A stretch of DNA of 18,150 bases from CAYMRB01 sp964392615. Its GTDB lineage: Bacteria > Planctomycetota > UBA8108. The stretch's first letter is position 1, and the number at the start of each line of letters is the position of its first letter. Below, in pieces: positions 1-6,251 of this stretch. The stretch lies in the NCBI GenBank assembly GCA_964392615.1, contig CAYMRB010000183.1:1-18150 (forward strand), given 5' to 3'. The position numbers and the translations under genes are program-made. The notes below the pieces were generated by a model. That model ran no database searches. It was given only the letters and a program-made list of their open reading frames with translations, and was not told where the DNA came from.

Positions 1-40
1 GTTCCTTGCGGTTTGGTGCGCGGTGGGGGTCTTTGTGTGG

Positions 41-88
41 GACTCCGATTCCGACTCCGACTCCGACTCCGACACCGACTCCGACTCC
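41..88. repeat. Hexanucleotide tandem repeat, GACTCC type
   Basis: Eight consecutive hexamers with consensus GACTCC; two units vary (GATTCC, GACACC). The tract ends 9 bases before the probable GTG start of the cysteine desulfurase. It is open in that gene's frame and would encode alternating Asp-Ser, but desulfurases normally begin at the IYLDHHATTP segment, so I read the tract as non-coding. The same unit recurs at 18057-18140. Confidence 0.85.
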
Positions 89-97
89 GAGACGACT

Positions 98-1294
98 GTG
101 ATCTACCTCGACCACCACGCCACCACGCCCTGCGATCCTCGCGTCGTCGATGCGATGCTGCCGCTCTTCACCGCGGACTTCGGCAATCCGTCGAGCTCGT
201 CGCACGCGTTCGGCACCCGTGCCGCCGAGCTGGTCGAGTCAGCGCGCGCGCAGGTCGCGGCGCTCATCGGAGCGGATCCGCGCGAGATCGTGTTCACCTC
301 CGGGGCCACCGAGTCCGACAATCTTGCGATCAAGGGCGTCGTCGAGGCGGAGCGACGCAGACGCGGGCCCGATGCGCGCTGCCACGTCGTCACGACGACC
401 ATCGAGCACCGCGCCGTGCTCGACGCGTGTGCGGGGCTCGAGCGGCGAGGCGCCTGCAGCGTCACCCATGTCTCGCCACAGCCGGACGGCGTCGTGCGAG
501 CCGATGACATCGCAGCGGCGATCACCGACGATACCGTCCTCGTCTCCGTTCACTGGGCGAACAACGAGATCGGCACGGTTCAGCCGGTCGCCGCGATCGG
601 CGCGCTGTGCAAGGCGCGCGGCGTCCTGTTCCACTGCGACGGCGTGCAGGCGCTGCCGTGGCTCGAGTGCGACGTCGAGACGCTCGGCCTCGACCTCCTG
701 TCGCTGTCCGCCCACAAGATGTACGGCCCCAAGGGTGTCGGCGCGCTGTGGGTGCGGCGGCGGAGACCTCGGGTTCGCCTGGCGGCGCAGATCGACGGCG
801 GCGGTCACGAGCGCGGCGTGCGCTCCGGCACGCTCAACACGCCGGGCATCGTCGGATTCGGCCGCGCGTGCGAACTCGTGCGGCACGAGCGCGACGGCGA
901 CCGCCTTCGCGTCCTGGCGCTGCGCGATCGATTGCTCGACGCGCTGCGCGGCGCCGTCCCCGACCTCGTCGTGCACGGCTCGCTGACCGCGCGCCTTCCC
1001 AACAGCCTCTCCGTGAGCGTCCCCGATCTCGACGCGCGTCGCATTCTGCGCGCCATCGATGGAGTCGCGATCTCGTCCGGGGCGGCGTGCTCGACCGCGT
1101 CCGAGGACGGCTCGTGGGTCCTGCGAGCAATCGGCGCGCCCCAGCCGGAGCTGGGCGCGCTGCGATTCGGTCTCGGCCGCGGGACCGGCGATGCCGATGT
1201 CGATACGGCAGGCCGGCGCGTCGCAGCCGCGATCGAGCGCGTGCGCAACGATCCGAGCGCGACGTCTAGCGGCGATTGCGACGTTTCATGCTGA
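98..1294 (+). CDS. Cysteine desulfurase, NifS/IscS type
   Basis: PLP-dependent enzyme of fold type I, 398 residues, which moves sulfur from L-cysteine to an enzyme persulfide for Fe-S cluster, thiolation or lipoyl-sulfur pathways. The protein opens with the family's IYLDHHATTP segment. It has the GATESDNLAIKG cofactor region, an HCDGVQ motif, the Schiff-base lysine in SAHKMYGPKG (K207) and the catalytic cysteine in SSGAACSTAS (C331). I chose GTG at 98 because homologues start there. A GTG at 23 in the same frame would add a 25-residue Asp-Ser tail encoded by the hexamer repeat, and no good Shine-Dalgarno favours either start. The C-terminus is short and ends in CDVSC, two extra cysteines of unknown role. 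A 227-base spacer and a gap separate it from the iron-sulfur/terpenoid cluster, which it may serve. The family is certain; the specific acceptor is not. Confidence 0.95.
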   Translation: MIYLDHHATTPCDPRVVDAMLPLFTADFGNPSSSSHAFGTRAAELVESARAQVAALIGADPREIVFTSGATESDNLAIKGVVEAERRRRGPDARCHVVTTTIEHRAVLDACAGLERRGACSVTHVSPQPDGVVRADDIAAAITDDTVLVSVHWANNEIGTVQPVAAIGALCKARGVLFHCDGVQALPWLECDVETLGLDLLSLSAHKMYGPKGVGALWVRRRRPRVRLAAQIDGGGHERGVRSGTLNTPGIVGFGRACELVRHERDGDRLRVLALRDRLLDALRGAVPDLVVHGSLTARLPNSLSVSVPDLDARRILRAIDGVAISSGAACSTASEDGSWVLRAIGAPQPELGALRFGLGRGTGDADVDTAGRRVAAAIERVRNDPSATSSGDCDVSC

Positions 1295-1338
1295 AGGACG
1301 GACGGTCGGCCCGAGTTCGATCCGGCTCTCGAAAGACT

Positions 1339-1367
1339 TTGACCTCGCGTCGACCCGCACCGTTAAT
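1339..1367 (+). promoter_or_regulatory. Candidate sigma-70-like promoter upstream of the lipoyl/Fe-S/terpenoid cluster
   Basis: TTGACC at 1339-1344, a 17-base spacer, then GTTAAT at 1362-1367 (5/6 and 4/6 matches to consensus). This is one of the few AT-richer patches between the desulfurase stop and the GcvH-like gene. Transcription would begin near 1374, just before the hairpin at 1379-1409. The assignment rests on sequence resemblance only. Confidence 0.35.
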
Positions 1368-1378
1368 AGTGCGTTGAT

Positions 1379-1409
1379 CCGGCGGCGCGGCTCCGATCCG
1401 CGCCGCCGG
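1379..1409 (+). terminator. Perfect 12-bp GC hairpin, possible terminator of the desulfurase gene
   Basis: CCGGCGGCGCGG and CCGCGCCGCCGG form a perfect 12-bp stem around a 7-base loop (CTCCGAT), about 85 bases after the desulfurase stop. No T-run is visible in the ten bases before the gap, so it is not a classic intrinsic terminator. It could instead be a 5'-leader structure of the next operon, because a possible promoter lies just upstream. Confidence 0.4.
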
Positions 1410-1419
1410 AGCTGTTCGT

Positions 1420-1444
1420 NNNNNNNNNNCCCCCCCCCCCCCCC
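1420..1444. other. Assembly gap (10 N) followed by a 15-base C run
   Basis: Ten Ns at 1420-1429 are followed directly by 15 cytosines at 1430-1444. The fixed N count suggests a scaffold join of unknown true size. A C run at the left edge of a contig is what poly-G read tails from the opposite strand would give, so the bases just after the gap should be distrusted. A short gene or leader could be missing here. Confidence 0.9.
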
Positions 1445-1521
1445 GGTGGTGTGCGTCCCCGAGCCCCCCTACGCCCGCGGAGAACTTCCCGCTGTCGAGC
1501 GATAGGACAGCCGACTCTCGG

Positions 1522-2043
1522 ATGCCCGCCCCTGACGACGTCGTGCGCTACCGGCGCAACCACTTCTCCGCCCGCCTCCCGGTCGCCTGCAAGTACAGTC
1601 TGTCGCACTTCTGGCTGCGCGAACTCGTCGCGAAAGATGGCGCCGGCAGCGGAACCTGGCGAGTCGGCCTGACCGGATTTGCGACGCGCATGCTCGGCGA
1701 GATCGTCGAGTTCGACTTCGAGGTCGACCTCGGCGACACCGTGAGCGTCGGCCAGACGATCGGGTGGATCGAGGGCTTCAAGGCCGTCTCCGACGTCATC
1801 TCGGTCCTCGACGGCGACTTCGACAGCGCCAATCCGGCGGCGACGGCGGATCCTGCCGTGATTTGCCGAAAGCCGTTCGCGGAAGGCTGGCTCTATCAGG
1901 TAACCGGGACGCCGGACGCGGCAATCGTCGATGTAGACGGATACATCGCGCATCTCGACCGGACGATCGACAAGATGCTCGAGAAGCCGTGGCAGAGCGC
2001 CACCGACGCGTCCGCAGAAGCCGAAAGGAACGAGCCCTCGTGA
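1522..2043 (+). CDS. GcvH-like lipoyl carrier protein
   Basis: Single lipoyl-domain protein of 173 residues; true GcvH is about 130. Family signatures in order: the CKYSLSHFWLRE segment (compare KYTKSHEWVR in GcvH), VGLTGFATRMLGEI, the lipoyl-lysine hairpin GWIEGFKAVSDV with K87 the expected attachment site, and PFAEGWLYQV near residue 125. The residue pair before the lysine is Gly-Phe instead of the usual Ser-Val. No glycine dehydrogenase or aminomethyltransferase gene is nearby, so this is more likely a dedicated carrier, like the GcvH-like LbpA proteins paired with Hdr-like complexes, than part of glycine cleavage. It is the first gene of the cluster, and its TGA overlaps the GTG of the GTPase gene. 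The ATG at 1522 has only a weak, distant AGGA upstream, so the start could lie slightly downstream. Confidence 0.85.
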   Translation: MPAPDDVVRYRRNHFSARLPVACKYSLSHFWLRELVAKDGAGSGTWRVGLTGFATRMLGEIVEFDFEVDLGDTVSVGQTIGWIEGFKAVSDVISVLDGDFDSANPAATADPAVICRKPFAEGWLYQVTGTPDAAIVDVDGYIAHLDRTIDKMLEKPWQSATDASAEAERNEPS

Positions 2044-3170
2044 ACCGCGCCCGCTACATCATGGTCGGCGGCTTCCTCGGAGCCGGCAAGACGACCGCCA
2101 TCGGGCACCTCGCCAGAAGGCTCGCCGATGGCGGCTCGCGCGTCGGGCTCATCACGAATGATCAGGGCGCCGGTCTCGTGGATTCGAAGAACCTCCGCGC
2201 TCAGGGTTTCGCGGTCGAGGAAATCGCCGGCGGCTGCTTCTGCTGCCGATTCGACTCTCTGCTGACGGCGGCTCGCGCGCTCGCCGCGCAGGAGCGCCCC
2301 GATGTCTTCCTCGCCGAACCGGTCGGCAGCTGCACCGACCTCGTCGCCACGGTCAGCTATCCGCTGCGGCGAATCTACGGTGACGAGTTCGACATCGCGC
2401 CGCTCAGCGTTCTCGTCGACCCGTTGCGCGCGGAGCGCGTTCTCGGGCTCGAGTGCTCTGGCCGGAGCTTCTCGTCCAAGGTTCTCTACGTGTTCGAGAA
2501 GCAGCTCGAAGAGGCCGATTTCATCGTCGTGAACAAGGTCGACCTTCTCGACGAGGCCCGCACGGCACGGCTCACCGACGCGCTGTCGGAGCGCTTTCCG
2601 AGCGCCGAGGTTCTGTGCGTCGGCGCTCGCGACGGCGTCGGTGTCGACGAGTGGTTCGAACGCATCACGACCGAGACGATGGGCGAGCGAAAGACGCTCG
2701 ACATCGACTACGACCTCTACGCCGAGGGCGAAGCCCTTCTCGGCTGGCTCAACGCGACCGTCGAGCTCGACGCGACCGACGAGGTCGACGGCAACGCGAT
2801 CGTTCGAGAGCTGGCCCGCGACATCCAGGACCGTCTCGAGGCGCTCGACGCAGAGGTCGCGCACCTCAAGATGACGCTCTCGCCGCATGAGGACCCGATT
2901 GGCGAGATCGCGGTCATCAGCCTCGTGCGCAACGACTGGGTTCCCGAGGTGTGCCTGGAGCTCGGCGACCTGCTCGCGGCCGGCCAACTCGTGATCAACC
3001 TCCGCGCGGAAGCCGCTCCGGAAACGCTGCGCGCGACGGTCGAGGCTGCCGTAGCCGCCGTGAGCTCGCGCCGTCCGGGAGTCCGCGCGACGCTCGATCA
3101 CGTCGAGAGCTTCCGCCCGGGCCGGCCGGAGCCGACCCACCGTCTGTCCGCGACAGGTGATCCGACGTGA
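2040..3170 (+). CDS. COG0523 (CobW/UreG/HypB-like) GTPase
   Basis: P-loop GTPase of 376 residues. Walker A is GGFLGAGKTT (residues 10-19). The COG0523 metal-binding motif CxCC is present as GGCFCC (C66, C68, C69), and the guanine-specificity motif is NKVD (165-168). The family supplies energy for metal or cofactor insertion into partner enzymes. The usual acidic/Thr switch region reads LAEPVGSCTD here, a variant. The C-terminal region (about 225-376) includes a helical stretch and a segment around NDWVPEVCLEL, not the standard CobW-C domain as far as I can see. I chose GTG at 2040 because it puts Walker A near the N-terminus, overlaps the previous stop as GTGA, and has AAAGGA upstream. Its placement among Fe-S and lipoyl genes suggests a maturation or activation role for one of them; the metal or cofactor cannot be read from sequence. 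Confidence 0.9.
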   Translation: MNRARYIMVGGFLGAGKTTAIGHLARRLADGGSRVGLITNDQGAGLVDSKNLRAQGFAVEEIAGGCFCCRFDSLLTAARALAAQERPDVFLAEPVGSCTDLVATVSYPLRRIYGDEFDIAPLSVLVDPLRAERVLGLECSGRSFSSKVLYVFEKQLEEADFIVVNKVDLLDEARTARLTDALSERFPSAEVLCVGARDGVGVDEWFERITTETMGERKTLDIDYDLYAEGEALLGWLNATVELDATDEVDGNAIVRELARDIQDRLEALDAEVAHLKMTLSPHEDPIGEIAVISLVRNDWVPEVCLELGDLLAAGQLVINLRAEAAPETLRATVEAAVAAVSSRRPGVRATLDHVESFRPGRPEPTHRLSATGDPT

Positions 3171-3529
3171 GCGCTCCAACCGACGACTCGCCGCGCCAGA
3201 CGCGGATCCTGTACTGCCACTGCGCGTGGGCCAACGTGATCTCGGCTCAGGTCAAGGAGGGCGTGCTCCGAGGGCTCAGCGCATCCGACGTCGCGTTCGA
3301 CGCGGTGCCGGACCTTTGCGAGATGTCTGCACGCCGGGACCCAGCGCTTGCTCGGCTGGCGGCCGACGGCGCCGAAATCAAGATTGCGGCGTGCTACCCG
3401 CGTGCGGTCAAATGGCGCTTTGCCGCGTCCGGCAACCCGCGGCCGGAAGCCGGAGTCGAGATTCGCAATATGCGACAGGAGACGGCCGAGGAGGTCCTTG
3501 CAGCTCTGCTGCCCGGGGAAGACGACTAA
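3167..3529 (+). CDS. Small cysteine protein resembling the N-terminal domain of HdrA
   Basis: A 120-residue soluble protein with four cysteines (C17, C19, C51, C76). YCHC near the N-terminus, DLCEMSARRDP in the middle and IAACYPRAVKW towards the end follow the order seen in the N-terminal region of heterodisulfide reductase subunit A: CHC, then Cys-x-x-Ser/Gly before an Asp/Gln-Pro region, then AACxPR. In HdrA that region holds an Fe-S site and precedes the FAD domain; here it stands alone with no flavin domain. It overlaps the GTPase stop as GTGA and ends directly against the ferredoxin gene, so all three are probably co-translated. The match is from motif memory, so exact family membership is uncertain. 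A role in electron transfer or as a sulfur/Fe-S adaptor is inference. Confidence 0.7.
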   Translation: MSAPTDDSPRQTRILYCHCAWANVISAQVKEGVLRGLSASDVAFDAVPDLCEMSARRDPALARLAADGAEIKIAACYPRAVKWRFAASGNPRPEAGVEIRNMRQETAEEVLAALLPGEDD

Positions 3530-4406
3530 GTGCCTACTCTAACGCGCGTCGTCCTCCACGAGGGTGCGGGTAGCCACCCGCTGGAGACCGAGCGACGCTT
3601 CGAGATCCTCGACCGCCTCTTGCAGAGCGGTTACCCCGTCACGCGCTCGCGCGCCGGCGCCGGCGCGCCGCGCGCCGCCCCGTCGGNNNNNNNNNNACGA
3701 CGCTTCGTTGCTGCTCTTGCACGAGCCGGACGGGAGCGACGACCGACCGCGGGCGCTCGAGGACGGGGCGCAGGACCACGTCCGCGTCTGCGACATCTCC
3801 GAGCGCTCGAGCACGGACATCGCAGCTCTCGTCGACGAGACGCGCCAGACCTCCGGCACGGCGAAGCCGGGCGCATGGAAGCCGTGGTTCCCGGTCATCG
3901 ATTTCGACCGCTGCACGAACTGCATGCAGTGCCTGAGCTTCTGCCTGTTCGACGTGTACGGCGTCGACGCCGAGCAGAGTATCCGCGTCGCGAACGCCGA
4001 CAAGTGCAAGACGAACTGCCCCGCCTGCTCGCGCGTTTGCCCCGAGGTCGCGATCCTGTTCCCGAAGTACGGTCAGGGACCGATCAACGGCGCTGAGATC
4101 CAGGGCGAGGACATCGATCGCGAGAAGATGAAGATCGACGTCTCGGCGCTCCTCGGCGGCGACGTCTATTCCCTACTGCGACAGCGGAGCGAGCGTGCCG
4201 ACTCGCGTTTCTCGAAGGAGCGCGATGAGGACAAGGCCCTGAAGGAACGACAGCGTTGCCTGAAGAAGCTGCAGAGCCAGCTCGGCGACATCCCGCCGGA
4301 GGTTCTGATGGCCCTGCCGAGCCCGGACGAGATCCGCGCCAAGGCCGAGGAGGCCGCGGCCAAGGCCCGGGACGCGCTGGCGCAACGCAACGACAAAGAG
4401 ACCTGA
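3530..4406 (+). CDS. 2x[4Fe-4S] ferredoxin-like protein, interrupted by an assembly gap
   Basis: The gene starts at GTG 3530, directly after the previous TAA. It opens with PTLTRVVLHEGAGSHPLETE and an about 40-residue N-terminal part, runs into the 10-N gap at 3687-3696, and resumes in another frame with DASLLLLHEPDG through to the TGA at 4404-4406. One continuous gene needs a true gap length divisible by three. Two cluster-binding motifs are clear: CxxCxxCxxxC (codons at 3912, 3921, 3930, 3942) and CxxxCxxCxxxCP (4005, 4017, 4026, 4038), enough for two [4Fe-4S] clusters. The C-terminal 90 residues are highly charged and probably coiled-coil, including an Ala/Glu/Lys helix at the end. It probably acts as the electron-transfer subunit for the HdrA-like and DUF116 partners. 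The sequence next to the gap is GC-only low complexity and may be wrong. Confidence 0.85.
3687..3696. other. Assembly gap inside the ferredoxin-like gene
   Basis: Ten Ns, preceded by a strongly self-complementary GC stretch (3640-3686, repeated GCGCCGGCGC-type sequence). Reading frames on the two sides do not match through 10 bases, so the N count is a placeholder. Confidence 0.95.
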
Positions 4407-4428
4407 CGATCGAACGGAGAACGGACAC

Positions 4429-5117
4429 GTGGCGCCACGATCCTCTTCCTCCCCTGCCTCTTCTTCCCCGGATCCGCTGCCGGCTCTGCCGCGACTCGTG
4501 CCGGTTCCGCAGTTCCGTCCCCCGATGGAGACGATTCCGCAGACGAAGCTCGAACGCACGCGCATCCGAGACCGCGTTCGCGAATTCTCGACCGAGCGCA
4601 CTCTGGTTCCGCCGATCCCGATGGCCGACCTGCGCAGCGTGACCGAGACGCTGCTCGAGTCATCCGACATCGACGCGAAGTACCTCGACTACACCGCGGT
4701 CCTTCTGAACAACGAGCTCTGGCGGGAAACGCTCGCCGCGATCCCATACGAGCGTCGACTCCTGCTCTTGCCAAAGTGCCTGCGCGTCGAAGCGCACTGC
4801 CCTGCGCCGTTCGATGAGCTCGGGCTCTTGTGCAAGAGATGCGGCATGTGCTCGATTCAGGATCTCCAGGACGCGGCCGAGAAGCTCGGCTACGCCGTTC
4901 TCGTCGCGGAGGGTTCGCCCGTCGTCATGGGGATCATCGAGACCGGCCAGATCGACGCAATCGTCGGCGTGAGCTGCCTGAGCGTCCTCGAGCGCGCGTT
5001 TCCGTTCATGGAGGCGGCCGCGGTGCCCGGCGGCGCGATTCCGCTCCTGCAGGACGACTGCGCCGACACGACGGTCGACGAGGACTGGATCTGGGACGTC
5101 ATTCACCTGACGAGCGC
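4429..5117 (+). CDS. DUF116 iron-sulfur-type protein, 3' end lost in gap
   Basis: The visible 229 residues contain the DUF116 pattern: LLPKCLR (C117), HC (C124), LCKRCGMC (C135, C138, C141), then an EGSPVV segment, IVGVSCLSV and LLQDDC. DUF116 proteins are cysteine-rich, probably metal-binding, and often sit beside radical-SAM or Fe-S genes; no activity is established to my knowledge. The GTG at 4429 has GGAG about 10 bases upstream. Residues 1-32 are Ser/Pro-rich low complexity, so the ATG at 4525 is a reasonable alternative start. The reading frame is still open, in good sequence (WDVIHLTS), when it meets the gap at 5118. The polyprenyl synthase frame after the gap has no start codon, so the two may be one fused protein. 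Twenty-two bases separate it from the ferredoxin gene. Confidence 0.8.
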
Positions 5118-5180
5118 NNNNNNNNNNCCCGGTGGCCGGTGTTGTTGTGTTGTGTCAATATCATCTAGTTCCCCCCCCCC
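5118..5180. other. Assembly gap (10 N) plus about 50 bases of suspect contig edge
   Basis: Ten Ns at 5118-5127 are followed by an unusually T-rich stretch and a 10-base C run at 5171-5180. The composition differs sharply from both flanking genes, the synthase frame meets a TAG at 5166-5168 inside it, and good coding sequence resumes at 5181. It is probably a poor contig end, not biology. Like the first gap's right edge, it begins with CCCGGTGG. Confidence 0.75.
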
Positions 5181-6251
5181 TACTGGCCCCGACGCCTCGA
5201 TCTGACCGGGCTGCGAACGACCGTCGAGACGTGGTTCGAGCCGGAACGCCTCGCGGCGACTCTTGGCGCTCCGACGACCGCGACCGAGGAGGTCGGCCAT
5301 GCCTGGCTCGCGCGCGCGGGCAAGCGCTGGCGGCCGTTCCTGACCGTCGCGGTCCACCAGTCGCTATCGCCCGACCCGGAGGCCGAGACTCCGGCTGGTC
5401 TCGAGAAGGTCGCGGTGGCGGTCGAGTGCTTCCACAAGGCGTCGCTGATTCACGACGACATCGAGGACGAAGACGAGCTGCGTTACGGCGAGAAGACGCT
5501 GCACGCCGAGTACGGCATGCCGGTCGCGCTCAACGTCGGTGATTGGCTGATCGGCGAGGGATACCGACTGCTCGCGGAATGCGGCGCGGACGCGGAAGCC
5601 CGCAGCGCGATGGTCCTCGTTGCCGCGCAGGGGCACCGGACGCTGTGCCTCGGACAGGGCGCGGAGCTCGCATGGGCTCGCGACCCGCGCAAGCTCTCGA
5701 GCAAGGAGGTCCTCGACATCTTCCGTCGCAAGACCGCGCCGGCGTTCGAGGTCGCCCTGCGCCTCGGAGCGATCTTCGCGGGCGAGGACGAGTCGGTCCG
5801 CGGGCTGCTGACCCGATACAGCGAGTCCCTCGGCGTCGCGTATCAGATCCGCGATGACCGAGATGACCTCGCGGAGACGACGGAGTGCGGCGACCTTCTC
5901 GGGCTGCGGCCGACGCTCCCGCTGGCGATCGCCGCGCAGAAATCCAAGGGCGAAGACCGCGAGCTCGTCGAGAGGCTGTGGCGTCGCGACATGCCGGCCG
6001 ACCTCGACGTGGCGAAGCTCGTCGCGCGCTTCGAGGAGCTCGGCGTGCAGAAGCGCGTCGACGAGCTTCTCGAGGCCTACAAGGAGGACGCGATCCGCTC
6101 GCTCTGGGATCTGGAGAATCCGAGCCTCAAGGGACTGCTGCGTCGCGTGATCGGCAAGATCTTCAACGACACCGAGATCAAAGGCTGGTGCGGTGAGTTC
6201 GAGACTCGAAATGCTGCAGGTCGCGAGGACGGCGCCTGGCCTGCTGCGTGA
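5181..6251 (+). CDS. Polyprenyl diphosphate synthase (trans-type), 5' end missing
   Basis: All-helical trans-prenyltransferase that condenses isopentenyl diphosphate onto an allylic diphosphate. Visible motifs: GKRWRPFL near the start, the first Asp-rich motif HDDIEDED (from 5454), GQGAELAW, a KTAPAFEV segment, and the second motif DDRDD (from 5853). The residues four and five before the first Asp are Ser and Ala. The lack of an aromatic there is usually taken to allow products longer than farnesyl diphosphate, a weak hint towards geranylgeranyl or longer. The frame is open from 5169, but no ATG, GTG or TTG occurs in it before the GTG at 5415, which lies just before the first catalytic motif. 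The true start therefore lies in or before the gap, possibly in the DUF116 gene as a fusion. The 3' end overlaps the next gene by 59 bases. Confidence 0.92.
   Translation, partial: YWPRRLDLTGLRTTVETWFEPERLAATLGAPTTATEEVGHAWLARAGKRWRPFLTVAVHQSLSPDPEAETPAGLEKVAVAVECFHKASLIHDDIEDEDELRYGEKTLHAEYGMPVALNVGDWLIGEGYRLLAECGADAEARSAMVLVAAQGHRTLCLGQGAELAWARDPRKLSSKEVLDIFRRKTAPAFEVALRLGAIFAGEDESVRGLLTRYSESLGVAYQIRDDRDDLAETTECGDLLGLRPTLPLAIAAQKSKGEDRELVERLWRRDMPADLDVAKLVARFEELGVQKRVDELLEAYKEDAIRSLWDLENPSLKGLLRRVIGKIFNDTEIKGWCGEFETRNAAGREDGAWPAA

Noticed and set aside
1522..3170. Glycine cleavage system operon
   Set aside because: Only an H-like protein is present; no P, T or L protein gene is in the window.
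1896..3179. 427-codon minus-strand open frame opposite the GTPase gene
   Set aside because: No motif or signal; the plus strand carries Walker A, CxCC and NKVD in the same region.
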